18,227 nucleotides of DNA from DATDVT01 sp035289905 (GCA_035289905.1 DATDVT010000001.1:1-18227); one strand, 5' to 3'; positions 1 to 6,193 are shown, counted from the stretch's first letter. A program made the numbers and translations. The notes: generated from the sequence alone by a model not told the origin.

Positions 1-597
1 TTGTAAACTCCATTCTTTAGGTAGTTTAACCTTATTTCCATTATTATCGGTTGTAAAATCTATCAATCCAAAGTCTAAACCGATTTCATTTTCTCCATGT
101 TTTCTTTTAATAGTCTCATCTGTTTGTAAAATAGCAAACCAATTGTTTATTTCTTTTTTAATTATAATTTGTTTTATTTTACCTTTGATTAATCTATGAT
201 TTTTTATCTTTATTTCACCTATTTTAGAAAGTTTTAACTTATTTTGTTCTTCATCTAATCTAAAACCACTCTGATTAAAGATAAAGGTTTTCTTCCATCC
301 CTTTCCTTTAAATCTTAATATTCCAACTTTATTTCCATTTTTCTTCGATTCTGATAATCCTTTTAGATTTCTAAAAAGATTATCATTTTCAACTTGTAAT
401 GCCTTAGAATATACTTGTTTTAATTCAGGATAACAAGCCTTTAAATCTAAAAGATAGTTTGATAGTTCTAATTTAGTAAATCCACTATTTAACTCTGAAA
501 GAAGTTCATTATAAGTTCTTCTGCAAATATCTAAAGTGTACTCTAATCGATCTTGTTGTTCTTTGCTAGGATATAACCGGAACTTATAGCTTATCAT
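1..597 (-). CDS. tnpB: TnpB (IS200/IS605 OrfB) transposase-associated nuclease, N-terminal half, cut by window edge
   Basis: An open frame of 199 codons runs from an ATG at 597 to position 1 without a stop, so the gene continues beyond the left edge. The N-terminus MISYKFRLYPSKEQQ is the standard TnpB opening. It is followed by a helical region, the KFKGKGWKK-type basic stretch seen as RFKGKGWKKTF, and the first RuvC motif as EIGLDFGLIDF, whose Asp is the first catalytic residue of the RNA-guided nuclease family. The rest of RuvC, the zinc finger and any omega-RNA lie outside the window. No TnpA (Y1 transposase) is visible beside it, so this could be a TnpB-only element, but the other side is not seen. 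A TATA-like box lies 25 nt upstream, so the gene may still be transcribed. No frameshift is seen in the visible half. Confidence 0.93.
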   Translation of the reverse strand, partial: MISYKFRLYPSKEQQDRLEYTLDICRRTYNELLSELNSGFTKLELSNYLLDLKACYPELKQVYSKALQVENDNLFRNLKGLSESKKNGNKVGILRFKGKGWKKTFIFNQSGFRLDEEQNKLKLSKIGEIKIKNHRLIKGKIKQIIIKKEINNWFAILQTDETIKRKHGENEIGLDFGLIDFTTDNNGNKVKLPKEWSLQ

Positions 598-616
598 AAC
601 TAAACTAAGTAAAATT

Positions 617-628
617 TATTTATATATT
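617..628 (-). promoter_or_regulatory. TATA-like box of tnpB
   Basis: On the minus strand the sequence reads AAATATATAAAT, centred about 25 nt before the tnpB ATG at 597. There is no Shine-Dalgarno match, so the transcript would be leaderless. Confidence 0.45.
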
Positions 629-654
629 TTATATGTCCATGTCCACTACAAAAT

Positions 655-880
655 TCATCCAACCAATAAATTAGTTGGTTTTCTTTCGCTAGGATATAAA
701 ATTATTATAATTGCTATTCCAATTAAAACCCTAGCGTCTATTTCCCATCCTTTTTTATTAAAAATATTAAGTGTATCTCCCTTTTCTATCTCTATTTTAC
801 TATTTCTCTCTTTTTACTTTTTCATCCTTTAAAGAAACAGTTACTTGTATTGCACAAATAATTTTTCTATTCTCTTTCAC
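655..880 (-). pseudogene. Decayed small ORF with frameshift
   Basis: On the minus strand a GTG at 880 opens VKENRKIICAIQVTVSLKDE... and stops after 26 codons at TAG 802-800. The next frame continues with coding-like sequence, KIEIEKGDTLNIFNKKGWEID, a hydrophobic run (VLIGIAIIIIL) and YPSERK, ending at TGA 657-655. One frameshift near 805 would join them into a small protein with a single membrane segment. I do not recognise a family. The end of the frame runs into the probable tnpB element boundary, so the gene may have been broken by the insertion. It could also be chance open frame in AT-rich DNA. Confidence 0.3.
661..680. repeat. Short palindrome, possible left-end hairpin of the tnpB element
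   Basis: AACCAA and TTGGTT flank an 8-nt spacer, giving a 6-bp hairpin (7 with a G-T pair), 64 nt upstream of the tnpB start codon. IS200/IS605 elements carry subterminal imperfect palindromes at their ends, and the position fits a left end. That role is inference; the exact cleavage site and target tetranucleotide cannot be fixed from one copy. Confidence 0.35.
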
Positions 881-1070
881 TAAAAAATTACATCATTATT
901 GTCTTTATAATATAATATTTCTTTTTATTTACTGAATTTTAGATCATCATACATTTATTTTCAAAAAAATTTAAATGAAATAGAATTAATTATGCGATAC
1001 ATCTAAAATAAAAGGCCTATAGTTTACTTGAGTATATGTCACCCATAGAACTTTTAGATTGTTGTAGTTG

Positions 1071-1080
1071 CTTTTTTAAA
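1071..1080 (+). promoter_or_regulatory. Promoter box of the asnB-dph6 fusion gene
   Basis: CTTTTTTAAA is centred 26 nt before the ATG at 1102. No Shine-Dalgarno site precedes the ATG, so a leaderless mRNA is likely. The same T-run/AAA box recurs before other genes in the window. Confidence 0.5.
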
Positions 1081-1101
1081 CCTTTGTGTCATTAATTTCT
1101 T

Positions 1102-3066
1102 ATGTGTGGAATAATTGGAGTATTCAATAGAAAAAATCATAAAGAATTAGTTGAAAAAGGTTTAGAGATAATAAAATATAGAGGTTTAGATGGGAAAAAA
1201 GTTTATTCTAATATAGACTATTCAATAGGTCATTTGCTTCATTCAATTGTTGGTTTTGTTGAGCAGCCAATAGATAATAGATTTATAGCAAATTGTGAGA
1301 TTTATAATTGGAAAGAATTGAATAGAAAATATAATTTCAAGGCTGAAAATGATGCTGAACTATTATTTTATTTTGTAGATAAAGGATTAGGTTTAGATGA
1401 ATTAGATGGATCTTATGCCTTTGCCTTGATTAAAGATAATAAAGTAATTTTAGCCAGAGATATTTTAGGGATAAAACCATTATGGTATTCCAATAAAGAA
1501 GGATTTGTATTTGCTTCAGAAAAAAAAGTATTTAAAGAGATGATTGAATTAAATCCAAGAAAGATTTTAATCTACGAGAATAACAAAATTGAATTTATTC
1601 AAAGAGAATTTTTTAAATTAACTCCAATAAAAGGAAAAAATAAAGAAAAAGTAAAAGAATTGTTGTTTGAAGCTGTAAAAAAAAGAATACCTAAAAAGAA
1701 ATTAGGTTTACTGTTTTCTGGTGGAATAGATTCTACAATTTTAGCTGTGATTTTAAAGAAATTTAATGTTGATTTTACTTGTTATGTTTCTGGTTTCTAT
1801 AGTGGAAACATTAAAGAAGCTGAAGATGTAGTTTTTGCTAAAAAAGTAGCTAAAGAGTTAAATTTAGATTTGAAAGTAATAGAAATTAAAGATATTAAAC
1901 CATATCTAAAAAAAATAATTCCATTAATCGAAGATACAAATGTAACTAAAGTAGGAGTAGCTTTGCCTTTCTTTACAGCATGTGAACAAGCAAGAAAAGA
2001 TGGATGTAAGGTAATTTTTTCAGGCTTAGGTTCAGAAGAAATATTTGCAGGATATGAAAGACATAAATTATCAGATGATGTAAATAAAGAGTGTTTAAGT
2101 GGTTTATTAAAAATGTATGAAAGAGATTTATATAGAGATGATGTAATAACTATGTATAATAATTTAGAATTAAGACTACCATTTTTAGATAATAAATTAA
2201 TTGAATTAGCTTTGAGAATCAATGGAAAGTATAAGATAACTAAAAATAATAATAAACTAATTTTGAGAGAAATAGGAAATGATTTAAATTTAAAGAAAGA
2301 ATTTTATGAGAGAAAGAAAAAGGCTGCACAATATGGTTCTAATTTTCATAAAGCATTAAAAAAATCAGGAAAAAGAGATATTTCTAGTTATTTAAAAAAA
2401 TATTATCCTTGTAATTTGAGATTAGGAGCATTAATTAGTGGTGGTAAGGATAGTATATATGCAATGTATATTATGATGAAACAAAATTATAAGATTGAAT
2501 GTTTAGTTACAATTAAAAGCAAGAATAAAGATTCTTTTATGTATCATACACCAACTATAGATTTAGTTAGACTACAAGCAGATTCTTTAGGTATTCCTCT
2601 AATTTTACAAGAAACTAAAGGGGAGAAAGAAAAGGAATTAAAAGATTTAAAAATAGTATTAAAATTAGCTAAAGAAAAATATCATATAGAGGGTGTAGTT
2701 CATGGTGGGCTTTTTAGTGATTATCAAAGAAAAAGAATTGAAGAGATTTGTGATTCTTTAGATTTAAAGATATTTTCACCATTATGGCATATGGACCAGG
2801 AAAAAGAGATAAGAGAGATAATTAGAAATGGTTTTGAGTTTATTATAACTAAGATAGCTTGTGATGGTTTGGATAAATCTTGGTTAGACAGAATAATTAC
2901 TGAAAAAGATGTTGATAAGTTAGTTAAAATCAAGGGAATAAATATCGCATTTGAAGGTGGAGAAGCAGAGACTTTAGTAGTTAATTGTCCAATATTTTCT
3001 AAAAGAATAAACTTTAAAGGAAAAATTAAAATGGAAAATAGTTATACTGGAAGATTATTTGTTTAA
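1102..3066 (+). CDS. dph6: Fusion of asparagine-synthetase-like glutamine amidotransferase and diphthine-ammonia ligase (Dph6)
   Basis: Three domains lie in one 654-residue frame. Residues 1-170 are a class II glutaminase: Cys2 nucleophile (MCGIIG), R27, N64-C65-E66-I67-Y68-N69, D84, LDGSYAFAL and LGIKPLWY. Residues 180-420 are an AsnB-type ATP pyrophosphatase with SGGIDS (206-211), GLGSEEIFAGYERH (308-321) and LRLPFLD (357-363). Residues 438-654 match archaeal Dph6 (ATP_bind_4/MJ0570 family): a second SGGKDS P-loop (446-451), HTP (482-484), GGLFSDYQRKR (535-545), PLW (560-562) and EGGEAETLVVNCP (618-630). Dph6 amidates diphthine on translation factor 2 using ATP and ammonia, and stand-alone archaeal Dph6 is about this domain's size. 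The start is fixed because Cys must follow Met. I infer that the front half releases ammonia from glutamine, and may hand it to Dph6. Whether it still makes asparagine is open. NCEIYN in place of the usual NGEIYN is notable. Confidence 0.93.
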   Translation: MCGIIGVFNRKNHKELVEKGLEIIKYRGLDGKKVYSNIDYSIGHLLHSIVGFVEQPIDNRFIANCEIYNWKELNRKYNFKAENDAELLFYFVDKGLGLDELDGSYAFALIKDNKVILARDILGIKPLWYSNKEGFVFASEKKVFKEMIELNPRKILIYENNKIEFIQREFFKLTPIKGKNKEKVKELLFEAVKKRIPKKKLGLLFSGGIDSTILAVILKKFNVDFTCYVSGFYSGNIKEAEDVVFAKKVAKELNLDLKVIEIKDIKPYLKKIIPLIEDTNVTKVGVALPFFTACEQARKDGCKVIFSGLGSEEIFAGYERHKLSDDVNKECLSGLLKMYERDLYRDDVITMYNNLELRLPFLDNKLIELALRINGKYKITKNNNKLILREIGNDLNLKKEFYERKKKAAQYGSNFHKALKKSGKRDISSYLKKYYPCNLRLGALISGGKDSIYAMYIMMKQNYKIECLVTIKSKNKDSFMYHTPTIDLVRLQADSLGIPLILQETKGEKEKELKDLKIVLKLAKEKYHIEGVVHGGLFSDYQRKRIEEICDSLDLKIFSPLWHMDQEKEIREIIRNGFEFIITKIACDGLDKSWLDRIITEKDVDKLVKIKGINIAFEGGEAETLVVNCPIFSKRINFKGKIKMENSYTGRLFV

Positions 3067-3291
3067 CATTAAATCTATAGCTACTCCAAAGGCCAATAAT
3101 AGAAATAATCCAATAGTGATTCCGATTATATTTGAGATTAAAAAATTATTAGGTAAGAAGTATTTATCTGTTAGATTCCAAATCCCTCTCCATAATAAAA
3201 CTAAGCCTATTAAACCAATAAAACCTAAAAATAATTCTTTTCTAAATTTCTTTTTTTTAAAATCTTTTAAAACTTCTGAAGGTTGTATCAT
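3055..3291 (-). CDS. Small two-helix membrane protein, conserved-hypothetical type
   Basis: The 78-residue product begins with a charged, Lys-rich segment (residues 1-18). Two hydrophobic helices follow, at about 20-37 (LFLGFIGLIGLVLLW) and 54-74 (IIGITIGLFLLLAFGVAI), joined by a loop with the pattern RGIWNLTDKYFLPNN. That loop looks family-specific, and I believe similar RG-WNL-D-Y--P proteins occur in other small-genome prokaryotes, but I cannot name a function. The last 12 nt overlap the 3' end of the convergent fusion gene. A T-run/AAA promoter box at 3311-3320 fits a leaderless start at 3291. The opposite-strand frame over this stretch is the shadow. Confidence 0.75.
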   Translation of the reverse strand: MIQPSEVLKDFKKKKFRKELFLGFIGLIGLVLLWRGIWNLTDKYFLPNNFLISNIIGITIGLFLLLAFGVAIDLMLNK

Positions 3292-3310
3292 AAAATAAAT
3301 AAAATATATC

Positions 3311-3320
3311 TCTTTTTAAA
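3311..3320 (-). promoter_or_regulatory. Promoter box of the small membrane protein gene
   Basis: The minus strand reads TTTAAAAAGA, centred 25 nt before the ATG at 3291, with no Shine-Dalgarno site between. Confidence 0.5.
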
Positions 3321-3334
3321 GGTTCTTTAAAAAA

Positions 3335-3637
3335 TTAAATTATGTTTTGAATGACCTTTACACATGTAACTATTCCCCAAACCCATGTTCCAACCAATAA
3401 TGGTATACCTATAACAATTCCTACTATTGTTAAACATAGAACTACTCCAAGAATTACTAGAAGTAATTGTAATAATCCTGTTTTTGTTTTTCCTATGATT
3501 AGACTACCTAACCCTGGCAAAAAAGCAGCATTAATGACTAAGCCTACAATTGCCCATGTTAGTCTTTTACTTTTTACTTGTTTTATTTCTTGAATAGTTT
3601 TTTTAACTACTCTCTTTTTTATTTTCTTTTTTGGCAT
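3335..3637 (-). CDS. TM2-like small membrane protein
   Basis: I place the start at ATG 3637, giving 100 residues, because a strong ribosome binding site (AGGGGGAG) sits 5 nt upstream. A frame from 3676 would add 13 residues but would begin inside the upstream gene. The N-terminus (1-27) is very basic, PKKKIKKRVVKKT. Two long hydrophobic helices follow at about 28-49 and 54-93, separated by GKTKTG. The pattern FLPGLGSLIIGKTKTGLLQL resembles the TM2 domain, where a Pro-Gly-Gly motif and a G-x-T-x-x-G turn connect two helices. The gene follows the lipoprotein gene 3651-4247 directly, and its ribosome binding site overlaps that gene's stop, so the two are probably co-transcribed and translated together. 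Role unknown. Confidence 0.8.
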   Translation of the reverse strand: MPKKKIKKRVVKKTIQEIKQVKSKRLTWAIVGLVINAAFLPGLGSLIIGKTKTGLLQLLLVILGVVLCLTIVGIVIGIPLLVGTWVWGIVTCVKVIQNII

Positions 3638-3642
3638 AAAAT

Positions 3643-3650
3643 CTCCCCCT
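3643..3650 (-). promoter_or_regulatory. Shine-Dalgarno site that decides the 3637 start
   Basis: AGGGGGAG on the minus strand ends 5 nt before ATG 3637 and overlaps the end of the preceding gene. It supports the shorter 100-residue product over the longer frame. Confidence 0.7.
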
Positions 3651-4247
3651 TTATATTTCACCTTCAAGTGTTCCATAAGTCATGTCATTTTTATTAAATA
3701 AATATCTTTGTTTTTCACCAAAAGGAACCCCTTCATTATATAAAACATATTTAATTTCTATGTCTGTATATACATAATCATCTGTTATTTCACAAGGAAT
3801 ATCATAAGTTGTCTCTTTTAATGGTTCTATTTTTGAGTAATCAGTTAATGGGTCATAAATCCACTGATCTTTTGGAACATCATAAAAATATTTTGAACAA
3901 TCTATGCTTGGAAATGAAATAGATTCTATAAAAACTTGTCCTGGGATTATATATTTTAAACTTAAGTGAATATTATCTTTAGTTATTTCAGCATACCTAC
4001 AATTAAATGGTGCAGAAATATCACATCTAGTTTGAGTAGATTCAATTGTCTCATCTTTATCACATACTTTGTTATCGTTTTCATCTAAACAACATTCAGA
4101 TCCAACCTGGATATATGGTTTATTACATACAAAAGTTGGAATAGCTATAGTTGTTGGTTCAGTTATATTCGAAACTAAAGCCTTTGGTGCTTGGGTTACA
4201 CATGAACTTATTATAAATAATATACAAATTAGGACTATTTTTTTCAT
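3651..4247 (-). CDS. Predicted lipoprotein with Ca-binding-like DENDN motif
   Basis: The 198-residue product has a lipoprotein-like signal: MKK, a hydrophobic stretch and FIISSC with Cys16 as the candidate lipidated residue. A Thr/Pro-rich spacer follows. Then comes CNKPYIQVGSECCLDENDN-KVCDKDE (residues 41-66), a Cys-rich segment with regularly spaced acidic residues, which resembles short calcium-binding loops of the thrombospondin type 3 or EF-hand kind. The remaining 120 residues are beta-strand-like with four Cys. I recognise the CCLDxNDNxxCDxDE signature as frequent in DPANN exported proteins, but no function is known to me. It is the first gene of an operon with the TM2-like gene and has a TATA box 25 nt upstream. 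Confidence 0.8.
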   Translation of the reverse strand: MKKIVLICILFIISSCVTQAPKALVSNITEPTTIAIPTFVCNKPYIQVGSECCLDENDNKVCDKDETIESTQTRCDISAPFNCRYAEITKDNIHLSLKYIIPGQVFIESISFPSIDCSKYFYDVPKDQWIYDPLTDYSKIEPLKETTYDIPCEITDDYVYTDIEIKYVLYNEGVPFGEKQRYLFNKNDMTYGTLEGEI

Positions 4248-4267
4248 AAGTATATTTAATACTAATC

Positions 4268-4277
4268 ATATATAAAT
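4268..4277. promoter_or_regulatory. Shared TATA box for divergent lipoprotein and ksgA genes
   Basis: ATATATAAAT is centred about 29 nt upstream of ksgA (4302, +) and about 25 nt upstream of the lipoprotein ATG (4247, -). On the minus strand it reads ATTTATATAT. Only 54 bp separate the two start codons and no other TATA-like box fits either gene as well, so one box may serve both directions. Confidence 0.45.
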
Positions 4278-4301
4278 ATTACTCTTTAATATATGTAGAT
4301 C

Positions 4302-5093
4302 ATGATGATAAGAAAAGAATTAGGCCAGCATTTTGTGAATGATAAAAAATTTTTGAAAAGAGAGGTTGGATATGCAAATATAGGCCAAGATGAAACAGTT
4401 TTAGAAATTGGTCCAGGCATTGGTAATTTAACAGAAATATTATTAAAAAAAGCAAAAAAGATTATTGCAATAGAAAAGGACTTACAGTTTAAAGAAAAAT
4501 TATCAAAAATTAACGGAAATCTAGAAATTATTTGGGGAGATGCTCTAACTGTTAAATTGCCTGATTTTGATAGAGTTATATCTAACTTACCATTTAAAAT
4601 TGCTTTACCTTTAATTTTTAGATTATTAAGTAAAAATTTTAAAATAGGCGTGTTATTAATTCAAGAAAGGTTAGCTAGGAGAATATGTGCTAAACCTTCT
4701 GAACCTAAATACGGAAGGTTAAGTGTTCAAATACAGAGATTAGCTGAAGTTACTATTCTTGAAAATGTTAATAGGAATAAATTTTATCCTAAACCTAATA
4801 TTGATTGTTCTTTAGTTCTAATTGAAAAAAAAAGGAATACTATCAAAGTTAAATCTGATGATTATTTTAAAAAAGTATTAGATTATTTATTTTTTAGAAG
4901 GGATAAAAAATTAAATTATGTTTTGAAAGAACTAGGTGTTATGAAAAGTATTAGTAATAAAAAAATATATGAGTTAAAATTAGAAGATTTTGTTGAAATT
5001 TCTAATTTATTATACAATAAAAAAGTTATAATACCCGTAATTTCAAATGAATTAAAAAGAAAAGCACAAAAATATGCCTCAGGGAGGATCTGA
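4302..5093 (+). CDS. ksgA: 16S rRNA (adenine N6)-dimethyltransferase KsgA/RsmA/Dim1
   Basis: KsgA dimethylates two adjacent adenines in the 3'-terminal helix 45 of 16S rRNA during small-subunit maturation, using S-adenosylmethionine. The 263-residue product shows the family motifs in order: GQHF (8-11, usually GQNF), VLEIGPGIGNLT for SAM binding (33-44), the acidic IEKD that holds the ribose (57-60), GDAL (79-82), the catalytic NLPF (95-98, usually NLPY) and FYPKPNIDCSL near 160-170. Length is normal for the family. ATG 4302 and ATG 4305 are adjacent and either could be used. The last seven codons lie over the 3' end of the convergent tRNA-Met gene, so the C-terminal residues YASGRI are the complement of tRNA sequence. 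Confidence 0.95.
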   Translation: MMIRKELGQHFVNDKKFLKREVGYANIGQDETVLEIGPGIGNLTEILLKKAKKIIAIEKDLQFKEKLSKINGNLEIIWGDALTVKLPDFDRVISNLPFKIALPLIFRLLSKNFKIGVLLIQERLARRICAKPSEPKYGRLSVQIQRLAEVTILENVNRNKFYPKPNIDCSLVLIEKKRNTIKVKSDDYFKKVLDYLFFRRDKKLNYVLKELGVMKSISNKKIYELKLEDFVEISNLLYNKKVIIPVISNELKRKAQKYASGRI

Positions 5094-5168
5094 ACCCCCG
5101 ACCTCCACCTTTCTTAGTATCTTAATCCATATGAGAGTGGCGCTCTAACCAAGCTGAGCTACTGAGGC
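5075..5168 (-). tRNA. tRNA-Met(CAU) with a 19-nt intron
   Basis: The minus strand folds as a tRNA: acceptor GCCTCAG/CTGAGGC, D-arm GCTC...GAGC, anticodon stem CCACT/GGTGG, T-stem GGGGG/CCTCC and discriminator A. The anticodon CAT is at 5133-5131. Removing 19 nt after position 37 gives a normal 7-nt loop CTCATAA and a 75-nt tRNA. CAU could also be Ile2, but the overall sequence and the intron at 37/38 resemble archaeal elongator tRNA-Met. The anticodon stem lacks the G-C pattern of an initiator. CCA is not encoded. The T-loop reads TTCAGAT, so position 58 is G where A is nearly universal. The 3' 19 nt overlap the end of ksgA. Confidence 0.92.
5111..5129 (-). other. tRNA-Met intron with bulge-helix-bulge-like junctions
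   Basis: The intron TGGATTAAGATACTAAGAA lies between anticodon-loop positions 37 and 38, the canonical archaeal site. Loop bases CTCA can pair with intron TAAG (three of four pairs). That leaves 3-nt bulges TA|T and AA|A at the two junctions, and GGAT/ATAC forms an imperfect inner helix with loop TAAG. This matches the substrate of archaeal tRNA splicing endonuclease. Confidence 0.75.
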
Positions 5169-5187
5169 CTTACGTTTTATGAAACAG

Positions 5188-5197
5188 ATTTATACTT
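5188..5197 (-). promoter_or_regulatory. TATA box of tRNA-Met
   Basis: The minus strand reads AAGTATAAAT, centred about 25 nt upstream of the tRNA 5' end at 5168. Confidence 0.5.
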
Positions 5198-5210
5198 AAA
5201 TATAACGGAT

Positions 5211-5221
5211 ATTTTTTTAAA
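5211..5221 (+). promoter_or_regulatory. Promoter box of the Cys-rich anchored protein gene
   Basis: ATTTTTTTAAA is centred about 27 nt before the ATG at 5244. There is no Shine-Dalgarno match in the intervening sequence, so a leaderless transcript is likely. Confidence 0.45.
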
Positions 5222-5243
5222 GTTAAAGGTATATTAAGAAAAT

Positions 5244-5615
5244 ATGAATAAGAGGGGAGATACTGGGATAGTTGTACTTATCATTGTTTTGATAGGAGTT
5301 ATTATTTTTCTTTTTAAATATGGTGCAACTACTACAGGATCAACTGCAAGAGAGATGAAGGAAGGTTGTATAGATACTGATAAGCCTACTGATTATGAAG
5401 GAAGAAACAATTATAATATCTATAAACAAGGCTCAGCTTATAGGTATTCTACTATTTGTTTGGGAGATGTCAATGCTGATTGTTTGTCAGATACACAAAA
5501 AGATATTTGTATTGATGAATTTAATTTGAAAGAAATTTATTGTTATAATGGTGAAATATTAAATTCAATAGTAAAATGTAAAGATGGTTGTGAAGCAGGA
5601 ATGTGTTTAGATTAA
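5244..5615 (+). CDS. Membrane-anchored Cys-rich exported protein
   Basis: The 123-residue product starts MNKRGDTG followed by a hydrophobic helix (residues 9-25, IVVLIIVLIGVIIFLF). This type of N-terminus could be an uncleaved anchor or a class III (pilin-like) signal. The outer part has eight Cys, with spacing such as CIDTDKPTDYEGRNNY, DICIDEFNLKEIYCYNGE and CKDGCEAGMC, suggesting disulfide-bonded surface modules. The D-x-D-x-P-x-x-Y-x-x-x-N pattern followed by L-x-E-x-Y-C looks like a module I associate with DPANN surface proteins. Its function is unknown. The gene overlaps the convergent HIT gene by 9 nt. Confidence 0.8.
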   Translation: MNKRGDTGIVVLIIVLIGVIIFLFKYGATTTGSTAREMKEGCIDTDKPTDYEGRNNYNIYKQGSAYRYSTICLGDVNADCLSDTQKDICIDEFNLKEIYCYNGEILNSIVKCKDGCEAGMCLD

Positions 5616-6020
5616 TAACTTAATTTTTTCTTGTAGTTTTTCTATTTCTCCTTTGGCATACTCATTAGCTTCCCATTTTTCTATAGAGATACTATCATTC
5701 TTAAATCTTGGAATTAGATGAAAATGTAAGTGATTAATATATTGTCCAGCTACTTTTTTATTATTCTGTAAGATATTTAGACCTTCTCCAAATTTAAGTA
5801 ATGCTTTGCTTATCTTTTTTATTGTTTTTGATAAAGCTATTAGTTCAATTTCTGGTATATCTGTGATAAGTTCAAAATGATTTTTTGGTAAAACTAAAGT
5901 ATGACCCCCTTTTTTTGAAGCAGGCCTAATGTCTAAGAAAGCATATGTATACCTATCCTCATAGATTTTTGCTGCCTTTATCTCTCCTTTTATAATTTTA
6001 CAGAATATACATTCTTCCAC
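5607..6020 (-). CDS. HIT-family nucleotide hydrolase/transferase
   Basis: The histidine-triad motif is present as HLHFH (H97, H99, H101) followed by LIPR. The family hydrolyses nucleoside phosphoramidates or dinucleotide polyphosphates through the middle His. The N-terminus ECIFCKIIKGEI has the Cys4/Cys7 pair that binds zinc with downstream His in many HIT proteins. YEDRYTYAFLDIRPASKKGGHTLVLPK is split across residues 20-46 and is typical of the Hint/PKCI branch. At 137 residues the length is normal. The substrate cannot be told. A promoter box lies 26 nt upstream, squeezed between this gene and tRNA-Ala on the same strand. Its 3' end overlaps the convergent gene by 9 nt. Confidence 0.92.
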   Translation of the reverse strand: MEECIFCKIIKGEIKAAKIYEDRYTYAFLDIRPASKKGGHTLVLPKNHFELITDIPEIELIALSKTIKKISKALLKFGEGLNILQNNKKVAGQYINHLHFHLIPRFKNDSISIEKWEANEYAKGEIEKLQEKIKLLI

Positions 6021-6040
6021 ATAATTTGATGTTTTTTTGT

Positions 6041-6050
6041 TTTTTTAAAT
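6041..6050 (-). promoter_or_regulatory. Promoter box of the HIT gene
   Basis: The minus strand reads ATTTAAAAAA, centred 26 nt before the HIT ATG at 6020 and only 5 nt beyond the tRNA-Ala 3' end. Confidence 0.45.
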
Positions 6051-6054
6051 ATTC

Positions 6055-6127
6055 TGGACCTGTCGGGATTTGAACCCGAATCACTGCAACGCCAATGCGG
6101 TATTCTACCAGATTATACTACAGGCCC
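6055..6127 (-). tRNA. tRNA-Ala(GGC)
   Basis: The 73-nt minus-strand gene has acceptor GGGCCTG/CAGGTCC with a G3-U70 wobble pair and discriminator A73, both alanine identity elements. The anticodon GGC is at 6093-6091 in loop TTGGCGT, and the T-arm is TCGGG-TTCAAAT-CCCGA. No intron and no encoded CCA are present. The D- and anticodon stems are weak: stem CCGCA/TGCAG has a C-A mismatch at the second pair, and one C is wanted by both stems. It lies directly upstream of the HIT gene on the same strand. Confidence 0.92.
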
Positions 6128-6150
6128 ATTAGTTTCTATAAATAGAAAGC

Positions 6151-6160
6151 TTTTTAAAAA
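6151..6160. promoter_or_regulatory. Palindromic box TTTTTAAAAA between tRNA-Ala and lemA
   Basis: It is centred 28 nt upstream of the tRNA-Ala 5' end on the minus strand. Read on the plus strand it would start transcription near 6181, right at the lemA ribosome binding site. The symmetric sequence could serve both divergent genes. Confidence 0.45.
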
Positions 6161-6193
6161 TTTATTTATTATAAAAATAAGGAGGTACGAAAT

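Larger units (their letters stand above)
598..1101. other. 504-bp intergenic region
   Basis: It holds the tnpB TATA-like box, the palindrome at 661-680, the decayed frame at 655-880 and the box of the next gene at 1071-1080. Between 881 and 1070 I see only AT-rich sequence with no supportable gene or RNA. Confidence 0.6.

Noticed and set aside
1797..2222. 141-codon minus-strand frame inside the fusion gene
   Set aside because: It lies wholly within the AsnB-like domain, which has conserved catalytic motifs in the opposite strand; Ser/Leu/Phe-rich composition is typical of a shadow frame.
3059..3298. 79-codon plus-strand frame
   Set aside because: It is the shadow of the minus-strand two-helix membrane protein, whose strand has a promoter box, clear membrane segments and normal residue use.
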